Shown: positions 12,001 to 19,290 of the stretch, piece after piece
How the letters are laid out: each line of letters opens with the position of its first letter
How positions within the stretch are numbered: position 1 is the first letter of the stretch
Notes under the pieces: generated by a model
Database searches by the model: none
Seen by the model: the letters and a program-made list of their open reading frames with translations, nothing else
Told to the model about the DNA's origin: nothing
NCBI GenBank assembly: GCA_905221605.1
Contig: CAJNDS010002178.1
Coordinates: 504,193-568,192 of the forward strand
Direction of reading: 5' to 3'
DNA length: 64,000 nucleotides
From: Symbiodinium natans
Lineage: Eukaryota > Sar > Dinophyceae > Suessiales > Symbiodiniaceae
Made by a program: the position numbers and the translations under genes

Positions 12001-15000
12001 CCTGGGCGTCACGCTGAAACCTGTACTAGGGTTTGAAGGTCCAGAATAAAGAATTCAGTTGCTTGTATGGCGCCTGAGAGTTGGTGTTGGACGTGAATCT
12101 CTGGCCAATCCTGGCCTGAAGCACCGTCCTGCGTTGCAGTGTTATTATCCCTACTCCACGAATCACGAGTCATTGAGCAGGGTTATAAGCAGGGTAACTT
12201 CCTTATCACTACCCATGTGCCTTGAAGTGACAGAACCCTAAAACCTAGAGGGTTGCAATATAATTTTTTAGGGTTAGGGATCTCAGTTGAACTTGGCGTT
12301 GTTAAGGGCCAGCTTGGCAGTTGTAGTTACGGATGCCTTAGACTCGCCACGAACGCTCAATGAGTCAGCGGTGAGAGAAGCGTTACCAATCCCCCTTCCT
12401 TCCAGCCAACCCTAGCCCTAAACCCTAAACCCAAACCCCAAACCCCAAACCCCAAACCCCAAACCCTAAACCCTAAACCCTAAACCCTAAACAGCCATAC
12501 ACATCTATTGCCTCAGACAGCTTCTCCTGCAAGGAGATGGGGCGTCGGTTGTTTGAATTTTGGTCCTCCTACCCCAGAACCCAAAGCCCGCTAGTGCAAC
12601 ACTGCCCCTCATACAACAAGACGCCCAGTAAGGGACCCTGGCAGGTGTCGCAAAACAGACAAACTTGGTCTTCGGTTCTTCAGCGTGTCCGTAGTTCTTG
12701 GTGTCGCCCGCGGGATGCCGCTGGTGCCCCCAGGCAATGAAAAAAAAGGGACCCTGGCTCCGCGAGCATGCGAAACCTGCATGAAAGGTGCATCCGGGGG
12801 GCCGAGGGGGTCGGAACCTCAAGCCCTTAAACCCGGTTTGGGTTTTGGGTTTAGGGTTTAGGGTTTAGGGTTTAGGGTTACGGTTTAGGGCTATAGGTTG
12901 TATGGCCTAAGTAAAGACTCCCCAGAGCAGAGGTGGTGTCTTCCGTCGAGAAAGACAGCTTGGCGGCTGACTCCCCAGAGAGGTTTGGCTAGGACCAGGC
13001 CCTTGTTCCCCTTTTTTGGGGGGTTTAGGGCTATAGGGTTTAGGATTTAGGGCTACAGGGTTTAGGGATTAGGGTTCAGGGTTAGGGATCCCTTTATGAG
13101 GCCATTTAAATCCAAAAGCGCATCCTTTTTCTTCCTAGGTTGCTGTTGGGGCTGGTTGGTGTTTAGGCTGTGGAGTTTATACCCTTTGAGGGCTCATAGG
13201 GTTTGGGGTTTGGGGTTTAGGGTTGATGTGGGGGGTTCCATTGGGGGTTGAGGACAAAAGGGCGTTAGGGTTTTGGGGTGTAGGCTTTAGGCAGCTCTAG
13301 AAACCAACAAAATAGAACCGCGGTTCTATCTTATCATTCCATGCTAATGTATTCAAGGCAATCTCTTGCTTGAGGCACTCTAATTTCCATCTCGTGCTTG
13401 AAGCACTCTAATTTCCTCATTTGTAAATGTCCCAGATGCCGCACCACACAATGATTTGCAGATACGTTTTTGAGGAAGATGTCAAGGCTGAGCCAGATGC
13501 ACTTTGGCTTTCTGCATGTTGAACCCTTGGCCAGGGTGTGGGCTTGTGACTTTGGTGGCTTTCGGGGTTCGGAGGCCAACCCAACAGCCGAAACTCCTGA
13601 CCCTCAACCTAGACCCTAAACCCTAAACCCTAAACCCTAAACCTTAAACCCTAAACCCTAAACCCTAAACCCTAAACCCTAAACCCTAAACCCCAAGCTC
13701 TGCTGAAGAGCTGAGACCGTCCTGAACCCGCGCGAGAGCCCATGGCCCGAAATTTTGCGAATGCAGAGTAGTGACAGCTCAGGTCTCCTACCTCGCCCAC
13801 GAGATGAGGTTGGGTTTAGGGTTTAGGGTTCAGGGTTCAGGGTTTAGGGTTTAGGGTTTAGGGTTTAGGGTTTTTTGGACTGAGGGTCTAGGGTTGAGGG
13901 CGTAGTCTTAATACGTTTAGCGTGCAGGGTTTAGGATGTAGGGTTTAGGCGTGTGTTGTTTAGGGTGAGCGGATATAGGGGTTTCGAGTCTCCCCTCAAA
14001 GTCATGGATCTCGCTCCACATACAGAGGCCCCAAAAGCGTGACTATCAATTGGAAAAACCGACCATGGGCAACAAGCCCCGGATTTTGGTTAAGGGCTTA
14101 GGGGTTGGGGTCCTTACTCCGCCTCATCAACCCCCAAACTCGCCGCCTAAACCCTAAGCCCTAAAGCTTGAACCGCGACCCACAAGCCCCGGGAGTCGCA
14201 GTTAGCTTGAAACCTCCCGAAGCCTGAAACCCAATGGTGAGCCCAAATGATGTTGCAAGAGAATGAGATCTTTCCGGCCCTTTGCCTTCAAAACACAATT
14301 GAGTTCGGGAGTCAGGGGGTTCAGGATTCAAGGTACAGGGTTAGAGGGCTTAGAGCGACCGTTGAGGGTACAGGTCTGAGGGTTAAGCTTTAAGCTTAAC
14401 CGCCAGTACTTTCAACCCGCAACCCCTCCAGCCGTGCCTGCCAAGTCAACCGTAACTTACCACAACGGCAGGCTTAGGGTAAAGCCCTAGGCCCTTGACC
14501 CAAAGTCCATTGAACCCTAAACCTTAAACCCCCCCCAAGACCTAAACCAAGGGTCGACACCCTAGACACCTAAACCCTAGACCCTAAACCTTAAACCCTA
14601 AACCCTAAAGACCAAGGGTCCCGAAGCCCCATACCCTGTGTCCAAAGTTCTAGTTTGAGGTGGCAGGAAGCCTGAACCCCCTAAACCCTAAACCCTAAAC
14701 CCTAAACCCTAAACCCTAAACCCTAAACCCTAAACCCTAAACCCTAAACTCACCACAAAAAAAACCTTAAGCTGGCAGGTTAGAGCTTGACAAGCTCGGC
14801 TTTGACTCCGAAGAGCCGCACCTCGGCAGGGGCTTCGTTTTTTTTTTTGGTGGGGGGGTAGGGTTCAGGGTTTAGGGTTTAGGGTTTAGGGTTTAGGGTT
14901 TCGGGTTTGGGGTTTGGGGTTTAGGGTTTAGGGTTTAGGGTTTAGGGTTTAGGGTTTAGGGTTTAGGGTTCAGGGTTCAGGGTTCAGGGTTCAGGGTTCA

Positions 15001-15038
15001 GGGTTTAGGGTTTGGGGGGGGGGGGTTAGGGCTTTGGA

Positions 15039-15069
<31 letters not shown>

Positions 15070-18000
15070 TTTGGGGGGGGGGGGGGGGGTGCGGGGCGGG
15101 GGGTAGGGTTTGGGGTTTCGGATTTAGGGTTTAGGGTTTGGGGTTTAAGGTTTAGGGTTTAATTAGGGTTTAAGGCCTGTTTAGGTTTTAGGGTTGGGGG
15201 GGAGGGGAGGGGGGGGGGTTGGTAGTTTTGGGTTTAGGGCTGGTGTATGAAGGGGTTTGAGCTTGTGCCCCCATGGTTGGGCCGTTGCTGGGGCTACGCG
15301 TCTTTTCTGCATGTTCGATGCGCGCCGCCCTCGGCAAGGGTTCCCTTTTGGGGATGTTCCCCCTTACACTAGCAGTCCTTCATGGGGATTTGAATGGGGG
15401 GTACTATAATCTTCAGCAAGGACACGTAGTATAGGCTTTCGTAGTGCTCGGGGTTCCAAGGGTAGTTTCATGGGCCCCTAATATGTTCCCTTACCTCCTT
15501 TAAACTTTACAGGGTTCTGAAGTATAGGGTATATAAGGGGTACGTATGTAAGGGGCCCAAACTAAGGCACCATGGAGCTACTCTTATAAGGGTTCAGGGT
15601 TCATTGTTGTTCCGGGAGGTCCATCGCTCCAGACACGAACTCGAACCCTAAGCGCCAATCCCTAAACCCTACAGCTTAAACCCAAGCATTGGAGTCAAGT
15701 GAAGAGGGTCAGCTTGGGTTGTGGTCTAAGGCCCCTGAACCGTAAACCTTAATTATTGAACCCTAAACCCTCAACCCTAAGCCCCGAGCCCTAAGCCCTA
15801 AACGCTAAACCCTCATCCCTAAACCCTAAACCCTCATCTCTAAACCCTAAACCCTGAACCCTGAACCCTGAACCCTGAACCCTGAACCCTGAACCCTGAA
15901 CCCTGAACCCTGAACCCTGAACCCTGAACCCTGAACCCTACCCCCCTCCTGCTCCCCCGCCTTCCCTCCGGAAGCCGCTGCAGCCCAGGATTAGCCCTAA
16001 ACCCTAAAATCCAAACCCTAAACCCTAAACCCTAAACCCTAAACCCTAAACCCTAAACCCTAAACCCTAAACCCTAAACCCTAAACCCTAAACCTGCTGC
16101 TGCATCCCAGGATTAGCAAGGTGGACTTCCAGAAGCTCATGGCCGGGATCCTTGGGTTCAGGGTCTAGGGATGTCTAGGGTTTCGGGTTTAGAATTTAGG
16201 TTTTAGGGTTTAGGGTTTAGGGTTTGGGGTGTCTAGCTAGCGTGTCTAGGGTGTCTAGAGTTTAGGGTTTAGGGATACAGGGTTTAGAGTCGTTCTGGGG
16301 GTAGTGTGCGTGAGGGATTCTTGGGTTTGGTTGAGGGATTGCTGGGGTTGCGGGCAAGCCTTAGACCCCAAACCCGCAACCCTGCAACCTCAGCCCGTTT
16401 TTCTCAGTTTCCGGAACACGAAAAGCACTCAAGCACTCAGTCCCCAAGCGCCCTGTTATTGTCATAGCAGCATAGCCCTAATCCCTAAACCCTAAATCCT
16501 AAACCCTAAAACCAACATGGTTTAGGGTTCAGGGTTCCAAAGAAAAAGTATATAACACTCCCTACTACTCCCTAAGGCTCCCTAAGCTTCCCTAGGGTCC
16601 CCTAGGTACCTACCCCCCTCGAAGCCCCCTCCCTCAAGAACCCGCCAAAAAGACCCCGAGCAGCAATGTACCCCCAAAACCCTAAATTTACTAAACCCTA
16701 ATCCTCGCTCCAGGTGGAACCTGCCATCGCGCGCATCGCTGCCTGTCAGCATGCTAAACCCTGAGCCACTAAACACCTGAACCTCAAACCCTACACTATA
16801 TCATATAACCCTAAACCCCCAAAACCCTTAACCCCCTACATACACCCCTAAGGCACGAACCCCCTAAACCCCGAAAACCCTTTCGGGCTTAGCCCCGAAA
16901 CACTCTGCCTTCTCAGGTTCACAATGTTGGGGTGGATGTGCTAACGCTGTGCGCCCCTTGTTGGCACGGAGCAGGCTCAGGTCGTCGGTCTGCGTTGGGG
17001 CATGGGGTTAGAGATCTGGGGTTTTTCGAAATCAGGGGTACCTTATTGGGGTCATGATGATAAGGGAACCCTAGTATTTGGGGGTCTAGATTCGGGGCCC
17101 CTTATTTTCGTAAGCCCCCGTTGGTCTCGGGTTGTGGTATGGGCAGTCCCTATTTTAAAACCTCCAACCAGTTGGAAAACCACACTAGGTCACTTCCGTA
17201 AATTATGGTCCCTTTTGGGGTGGCTAATATCTAAGGTACCCCAAAACGGGTTCAGGGTTTAGGGTTCAGGGCTTAGGGCTTAGGGCTTAGGGCTTGGGGC
17301 TTAGGGCTTAGGGCTTAGGGCTTAGGGCTTAGGGTTTCGAGAACGGACCACATGAGCAACCAAGGACATGCTGGACTTGCTCTTTGAAGAAGTGGAGCGG
17401 GAAGGACCCCTTCCTGTGTGCGGCGTTGAAGGTGCATAAGCCCCCCAAGCCCGAAGGCTTTGGGTATCCCCGAAGCCCGAAACCCTAAACCCCAAGCCTC
17501 AAACCCTAAACCCAAAAACCCCAAACCCTAAACCCCCCCCAAACCCTAAACCCCAAAACCTAAACTTCAAAACCTAAACCCCAAACCCTAAGCCCCAATC
17601 CCTAAACCCCAAACCCTAAACCCCAAACCCTAAACCCCAAACCCTAACCCCTAAACCCTAAACCCTAAACCCGAATCAGGACTGCCTGGCATGTCATTCG
17701 CCATGCTGGTGGATGGCATCCTCAGCCTCTGGGGCTTAGGGTTTAGGGTTTAGGGTTTAGGGTTTGGGGTTTAGGGTTTAGGGTTTAGGGTTTAGGGCGA
17801 TTAGGGTTTAGAGGGTTTAGGGTTTAGAGGGTAGAGAGTTTAGGGTGTAGAGGGTAGAGGGTATCCCTGAAGAGGATATTTGCCCGAGCCTTATTACTTT
17901 CTAGCCGTATGTCAGGGAGATGTCCTTAAGTTCTTGGGCATCTTTCTTTTTCACAAAGGGTATATGGATTTGCTCTAGGCACGGTGCTCTGCACGTTCCC

Positions 18001-18860
18001 AATTTCCCTCCCCACCGGATCAAGCTTTGCATCAGCTACAAAGATCGCGTGGACCGCCAGGGCGGAGTGCAGAAGGACACGTGTCATCAATCCTGACATG
18101 TGTCATAAATCCTAACCCTAAACCCCAAACCCTAACCCTAAACTGCATGGCCCCAGTCATTTCGCAGGGTACTGAGAATTCTCTCTTCCCAAACCCTCGC
18201 TTAAAAAACCTTAAACCCTAAACCTGAAAAACAAACCTAAACCCATAGGGGTCCTAACCTCCTGAGTGCCTAGGCACCTGTACTCCAAAACTCAAAGTAT
18301 CCCGAGACCTAAACCAACGTATTGGGTTTAGGGTTTAGGGTTACGGTCTAGGGTTTAGGGTTCAGGGGATGTTCCCCCCTATACAAACCGTCCTTCATAG
18401 GGAGTAGGGTAACCCGATTAAATCCCTGTTAAGGACTGTTAGGATAAGGGGGAGCATCCCAAGCAATGTATGCTCCAACATGCCGCGTGCAAAAACCAAA
18501 AAGCCGGACCCGAATCCCTAAACCCGCAAACCGTAATCCCAACCCTAAACCCTAAACCCTAAACCCTAAACCCTAAACCCTAAACCCTAAACCCTAAACC
18601 CTAAAATCCTCTCCTGGCTCTGCAAGAAAGCTGAGGTCTTCGTGGCTCCAACCCTGCCCGAGTCAAGGACGCGGCTTAGGGGTCTGGGGTTTTAGGGTTT
18701 AGGGTTTTAGGGTCTTAGGGTTATAGAACCCTAAACCCTAAACCCTAAACCCTGAACCCTGAACCCTAAACCCTAAACCCTAAACCCTCGTTTCATCCTG
18801 ATACACCCAAGCCGAAAGCTTCAGGACTTCGTGGAACAACTCAAGCTCATCAAGCATGCG
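1163..18860 (+). CDS. Voltage-gated cation channel (one 6TM-type domain), multi-exon, 5' incomplete
   Basis: Exons in order encode S4 (LRMLRLVKLCRLAKLLRAVP), the S4-S5 linker (MKGIGYASRSV), S5 (IIISYAFAIGIRQLTDNTE), pore entry and helix (YFPTVPEAMNTLLLQG), S6 (SLTVMYMLVGVLVEVV), a degenerate EF-hand (RISKVDFQKLM, VGVDVLTL, MSFAMLVDG), then LRGSNPARVKDA and LQDFVEQLKLIK. This is the order I expect for dinoflagellate single-domain sodium/calcium-type channels with a C-terminal EF-hand. The product would be a membrane ion channel. Exons: 1163-1210, 1808-1856, 2338-2393, 3239-3296, 4263-4295, 5461-~5490, 11052-11100, 11931-11994, 16111-16141, 16917-16974, 17680-~17733, 18636-18673, 18819-18860. 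Phases match at 1210/1808, 1856/2338, 2393/3239, 3296/4263, 4295/5461, 11100/11931, 16974/17680, 17733/18636 and 18673/18819. Nearly all donors are GC. The introns are mainly telomeric repeat. S1-S3, the filter-to-S6 linker and some linker exons are missing or unresolved. Pseudogene status cannot be excluded. Confidence 0.72.
1233..1353. repeat. Telomeric array flanked by 11-bp direct repeats
   Basis: Fourteen or so TTTAGGG units at 1244-1342 lie between two copies of GGGATGTCGGT (1233-1243 and 1343-1353). The array is inside the intron between the two S4 exons. Confidence 0.85.
1409..1494 (-). repeat. Telomeric array (TTTAGGG)n
   Basis: About twelve perfect heptamers, within the same channel intron. 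Confidence 0.9.
1555..1703 (+). repeat. Telomeric array (CCCTAAA)n
   Basis: About twenty heptamers in C-strand orientation, opposite to the array 60 bp upstream in the same intron. Confidence 0.9.
1808..1856 (+). CDS. Channel exon: S4 second half
   Basis: Reads LAKLLRAVPELVIIMK after the split Arg codon. PEL-x-hydrophobic-MK is characteristic of the S4/S4-S5 junction. Acceptor TTCGCAG, donor AAG|GCTCGG, ends in phase 0. Telomeric repeats begin about 8 bp downstream. Confidence 0.72.
1864..2200 (-). repeat. Degenerate telomeric block with internal duplication
   Basis: TTTAGGG, TTCAGGG and TTTAAGGG variants. A ~50-bp segment starting GGGATCCCATTGGACGCTTA occurs twice (about 2049 and 2132). 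Confidence 0.85.
2338..2393 (+). CDS. Channel exon: S4-S5 linker
   Basis: Reads GIGYASRSVAIFFLFWSL, continuing MK from the preceding exon in phase 0. Acceptor CCCGAG, donor CTCGG|GCAGCA, ends in phase 2. The x-G-x-x-x-(A/S)-(S/T)-R-S-V pattern is typical of this linker. Confidence 0.72.
2454..2556 (+). repeat. Telomeric array (CCCTAAA)n
   Basis: About fourteen units, some with extra A, in the intron before the S5 exon. Confidence 0.88.
2560..3180. other. Mixed intronic sequence, no gene seen
   Basis: Unique AT-richer sequence with scattered telomeric units and a short G run near 3109-3122, inside the presumed channel intron. No exon-like frame found. Confidence 0.4.
3239..3296 (+). CDS. Channel exon: S5
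   Basis: Reads IIISYAFAIGIRQLTDNTE. The hydrophobic S5 with AFAI and the QLTD-x-TE motif is a strong family signature. Acceptor CTGGAG, donor GAG|GCCTTG (GC). The first base completes a Gly codon split with the previous exon. Confidence 0.75.
3351..3468 (+). repeat. Telomeric array (CCCTAAA)n
   Basis: About sixteen units with minor variants, downstream of the S5 exon in the intron. Confidence 0.88.
3836..3975 (-). repeat. Telomeric array (TTTAGGG)n
   Basis: About nineteen units with rare substitutions, in the S5-pore intron. Confidence 0.9.
4263..4295 (+). CDS. Channel micro-exon: pore entry
   Basis: Thirty-three nucleotides reading VGLLYFPTVPE between acceptor GTTGGAG and donor GAG|GCAAGA, a consensus GC donor. 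It joins TE on the left and AMNTLLLQG on the right in phase 0, giving the usual YF-x-TVP-x-AM pore motif. Confidence 0.72.
4308..4371. repeat. Short telomeric array with near-identical 13-bp flanks
   Basis: About five TTTAGGG units lie between GGTTGAATGTGAA (4308-4320) and GGTTGAGTGTGAA (4359-4371), one mismatch apart. Confidence 0.8.
4926..5031 (+). repeat. Poly-C, poly-A and AT-rich low-complexity tract
   Basis: Consecutive C and A runs are followed by AAT, AT and AAAT microsatellite. An open frame runs through it only because stops are rare in the tract. Confidence 0.85.
5145..5290. mobile_element. TIR element family D, copy 1 (disrupted)
   Basis: Left end GGAAGCCCTGTGACTTAGC and right end with CTAACTCAAAAGGGC are inverted copies. 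The middle is partly replaced by telomeric units. Other copies are at about 10445, 19648, 48430 and 49381. Confidence 0.6.
5461..5490 (+). CDS. Channel exon: pore helix
   Basis: Reads AMNTLLLQGM, continuing TVPE from the previous exon. Acceptor GAGAGCCAG. The donor could be ATG|GCTTAG or CAAG|GCATGG, so the 3' end is uncertain by 5 nt. The selectivity residues after QG lie in an exon not identified. Confidence 0.65.
5705..5790. mobile_element. TIR-like element family B, copy 1
   Basis: CATGGTCCCTTAATA, CCTCCCTTTAAGT and TATAGGGTATATGAGGGGTA match in order the segment at 15466-15578. Short, non-coding. Confidence 0.45.
5944..6197. mobile_element. TIR element family A, copy 1, with nested insertion
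   Basis: Terminal inverted repeats of about 36 bp include TTTGGGATGTTCCCCCTTAT on the left and its complement on the right (about 6161-6197). It is longer than other A copies because a second TIR element (family F) and a 30-nt T run sit inside. No coding capacity. Confidence 0.8.
6019..6150. mobile_element. TIR element family F, nested in A
   Basis: CCTAGGACCCGG at left and GGGTCTAGA at right are inverted. Interior GGTTCCCTTATAATCCCC matches the copy at 41519-41618. A poly-T tract of 30 lies at 6041-6070. Confidence 0.55.
6199..6279 (+). repeat. Telomeric array (CCCTAAA)n
   Basis: About eleven units abutting the right end of the family A element. Confidence 0.9.
6890..7097 (+). repeat. Homogenised variant array CCCTAAAAG
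   Basis: About twenty copies of a nonamer (CCCTAAAAG, sometimes with an extra A), a telomere-derived variant spread as its own tandem array. Confidence 0.88.
7325..7452 (-). CDS. Possible minus-strand exon, unknown
   Basis: The minus strand reads RSADDKHWLDVQIYCWTDWS and then YDYPK, between telomeric blocks. It is protein-like, with several Trp and Asp, but no family is recognised. It is antisense to the channel gene and could sit in its long intron. Confidence 0.3.
7738..7836. mobile_element. TIR element family A, copy 2
   Basis: About 98 bp. Left GGGATGTGCCACGTTATACT and right AAGGACTGTTAGTACAAGG are inverted, with central GGGGGTACTATAATCC shared with copy 3. This is the cleanest short copy. 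Confidence 0.8.
7960..8067 (+). repeat. Telomeric array (CCCTAAA)n
   Basis: About fifteen units, the first few being CCCTAAG variants. Confidence 0.9.
8583..8888 (+). repeat. Two C-strand telomeric arrays around a unique spacer
   Basis: Arrays at 8583-8683 and 8774-8888 flank GGGGGGTAGGCACCTAGGG-type sequence. The spacer resembles the complement of 16551-16612, a possible further short repeat family. Confidence 0.8.
9020..9405 (-). repeat. Composite telomeric variant array with TTTTGGCGG
   Basis: Alternating blocks of TTTAGGG, TTTTGGG and TTTTGGCGG form a higher-order repeat of roughly 60-70 bp, repeated about five times. Confidence 0.8.
9561..9668 (+). CDS. Putative exon, unknown protein
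   Basis: Open frame LRFVRLSSKGRKEAQDGFQT and on to FFVERH, with GC-rich third positions, between two telomeric arrays. Adjacent to the possible terminal exon at 9783. It does not fit the channel and may belong to a gene nested in its largest intron. Confidence 0.35.
9669..9765 (+). repeat. Telomeric array (CCCTAAA)n
   Basis: About thirteen units separating two exon-like islands. Confidence 0.9.
9783..9998 (+). CDS. Putative 3'-terminal exon, unknown protein
   Basis: A 70-codon open frame ends at TAG 9996-9998. It contains FAFDRITTILAGMPARSDF and WSCIVEFMPESSTDPERK. No family recognised. A competing minus-strand frame of 80 codons overlaps it. Confidence 0.3.
10445..10559. mobile_element. 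TIR element family D, copy 2
   Basis: TTGGAAGCTCTTTTGACTTA at left and AAAGTCAAAAGGGCTTCTAA at right are inverted. The interior has CTAGGGGATACTAAGTAGAC, shared as complement with copy 4. About 115 bp. Confidence 0.75.
10596..11030 (+). repeat. Three C-strand telomeric arrays with short spacers
   Basis: Arrays at about 10596-10688, 10795-10858 and 10925-11030. The spacers share the string TCCTC(T/C)CAGCCC, so the array plus spacer may have duplicated. Confidence 0.8.
11052..11100 (+). CDS. Channel exon: S6 first half
   Basis: Reads FLWPITVFFLSLVSLT, a hydrophobic helix ending in SLT. Acceptor CCCAAG, donor ACA|GCCATC (GC), ends in phase 0. It joins VMYMLVGVL in the next exon. Confidence 0.72.
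11116..11172 (-). repeat. Telomeric array (TTTAGGG)n
   Basis: About eight units just downstream of the S6 exon. Confidence 0.9.
11505..11565 (-). repeat. TTCAGGG variant array
   Basis: Six to seven TTCAGGG units after two TTTAGGG units, a local homogenised variant. Confidence 0.85.
11817..11915 (+). repeat. Telomeric array (CCCTAAA)n
   Basis: About fourteen units, ending 15 bp before the S6 second-half exon. Confidence 0.9.
11931..11994 (+). CDS. Channel exon: S6 second half
   Basis: Reads VMYMLVGVLVEVVHVACAQS. The M-L-V-G-V-L-V-E-V-V core is the clearest single family signature in the window. Acceptor GCCGAAG, donor ATCG|GTAAGC (a canonical GT site). Starts in phase 0, ends in phase 1. 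Confidence 0.8.
12245..14760. other. Mixed region, no assigned exon of the channel
   Basis: Telomeric arrays at about 12415-12492, 12840-12895, 13613-13692, 13813-13872 and 14680-14750 alternate with unique islands. A minus-strand frame in 12520-12760 reads DTKNYGHAEEPKTKFVCF and could be an exon. Another minus frame at 13334-13579 has no recognisable domain. Linker exons between S6 and the EF-hand should lie here but were not pinned down. Confidence 0.35.
14779..14829 (+). CDS. Possible channel exon: start of EF-hand region
   Basis: After acceptor CTGGCAG the frame reads LELDKLGFDSEEPHLG, which resembles the helix and first loop residues of a degenerate EF-hand preceding RISKVDF. Phase with neighbours is unresolved. 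Confidence 0.4.
14861..15225 (-). repeat. Telomeric array, TG, poly-T and poly-G low-complexity
   Basis: TTTAGGG and TTCAGGG units (14861-15012) are followed by TG dinucleotides, a T run, then long G runs and more degenerate telomeric units. Confidence 0.85.
15352..15437. mobile_element. TIR element family A, copy 3 (right end decayed)
   Basis: GGGATGTTCCCCCTTACACT and GGGGGGTACTATAATC match copies 1 and 2. The right TIR is recognisable only as AAGGACACGTAGTATAGG. Confidence 0.7.
15466..15578. mobile_element. TIR-like element family B, copy 2
   Basis: TTTCATGGGCCCCTAATATG at left and AAGGGGCCCAAACTAAGG at right are inverted. Shares GTATAGGGTATATAAGGGGT with copy 1. Confidence 0.55.
15845..15940 (+). 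repeat. Homogenised CCCTGAA variant array
   Basis: About thirteen consecutive CCCTGAA units, the complement of TTCAGGG. Confidence 0.9.
15978..16117. repeat. Telomeric array flanked by 18-bp direct repeats in coding sequence
   Basis: CTGCAGCCCAGGATTAGC at 15978-15995 and CTGCATCCCAGGATTAGC at 16100-16117 (one mismatch) bracket about fourteen CCCTAAA units. The right copy is the start of the EF-hand exon. Confidence 0.85.
16111..16141 (+). CDS. Channel exon: EF-hand second half
   Basis: Reads ISKVDFQKLM after a split Arg codon, the C-terminal half of an EF-hand (I-S-x-x-(D/E)-F). Acceptor CATCCCAG, donor ATG|GCCGGG. Confidence 0.6.
16917..16974 (+). CDS. Channel exon: VGVDV segment after EF-hand
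   Basis: Reads VHNVGVDVLTLCAPCWHGA. VGVDV-x-x-L is a recurrent motif between the two EF-like segments in these channels. Acceptor TTCTCAG, donor AG|GCTCAG, ends in phase 1, matching the next exon. Confidence 0.62.
17018..17245. mobile_element. Possible inverted-repeat element, unclassified
   Basis: CAGGGGTACCTTATTGGGGT at left and a shorter inverted match around GGTACCCCAAAACG at right. Related-looking segments at 11315-11420 and 43835-43955 share GGGGATTCTATTCT. Confidence 0.35.
17260..17670. repeat. GGGCTTA variant array and CCCCAAA/CCCTAAA arrays around an island
   Basis: At 17260-17335 about ten GGGCTTA units. At 17480-17670 alternating CCCCAAA and CCCTAAA units in the opposite sense. 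Confidence 0.85.
17680..17733 (+). CDS. Channel exon: second EF-like helix
   Basis: Reads LPGMSFAMLVDGILSLW. (L/M)SF-x-x-(F/L)VDG is a known position just before LRG in this family. Two GC donors are possible in the same phase: GATG|GCATCC (17715) or TGGG|GCTTAG (17733). Acceptor AATCAG, phase 1. Confidence 0.65.
17737..17860 (-). repeat. Telomeric array with decayed end
   Basis: About nine TTTAGGG units, then degenerate GTTTAGAGG and GTAGAGG repeats. Confidence 0.85.
18366..18460. mobile_element. TIR element family A, copy 4
   Basis: GGGATGTTCCCCCCTATACA at left and AAGGACTGTTAGGATAAGGG with GGGAGCATCCC at right are inverted. About 95 bp. Confidence 0.75.
18540..18606 (+). repeat. Telomeric array (CCCTAAA)n
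   Basis: About nine units before the LRGSN exon. Confidence 0.9.
18636..18673 (+). CDS. Channel exon: LRGSN motif
   Basis: Reads LRGSNPARVKDA after a split Gly codon. LRG-x-N-x-A-x-VKD is a conserved C-terminal motif in this channel group. Acceptor CTGAG, donor GCG|GCTTAG; the intron begins directly in a telomere-like GGCTTAGG. Confidence 0.7.
18819..18860 (+). CDS. Channel exon: C-terminal helix
   Basis: Reads LQDFVEQLKLIKHA in phase 0 after VKDA. Acceptor CCGAAAG, probable GC donor GCG|GCCTGG. The frame stays open a further 9 codons. Later exons of this gene may include those at 23299-25134. Confidence 0.6.
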
Positions 18861-19149
18861 GCCTGGTTGCAGCAACATCCTTTTCAACCTTAAACCCTAG
18901 CCCTAAACCCTAAACCCTAAACCCTAAACCCTAAACCCAAAATCCTAAACCCGAAGCCCTAAACCCTAAACCCTTATCCCCCTCCCCCACAACCCGCAAG
19001 GCCCGAACCCGCTTGAGCACCAGACTAATGCAGGGGTCTAGTATAAAGATGGGCCGTTTTAGGGTTTAGGGTTATTTAGTTGTCGGGGGAACAGTTTGGG
19101 CCTGAAACGCCTAATTAGACCTCACGCCGACAGCTTGCGACGCCTCGAG

Positions 19150-19290
19150 AGTTCAGGGTTTAGGCTTTAGGGTTCAGGGCTTAGGGTTTAGGTTTTGGGG
19201 TTAGGGTTTAGGGTTTAGGTTTTGGGGTTTAGGGTTTAGGGTTTAGGTTTTGGGGTTTAGGGTTTAGGGTTTAGGTTTTGGAGTTTAGGG
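19150..19290 (-). repeat. Telomeric array alternating TTTAGGG and TTTTGGGG
   Basis: A ~28-bp higher-order unit (two TTTAGGG plus TTTAGGTTTTGGGG) repeated four times. Confidence 0.8.

Noticed and set aside
12505-12822. 105-codon minus-strand frame
   Set aside because: Not called as a separate gene. Only part of it (DTKNYGHAEEPKTKF) looks like an exon, and its extent is unclear; noted in the regional entry.
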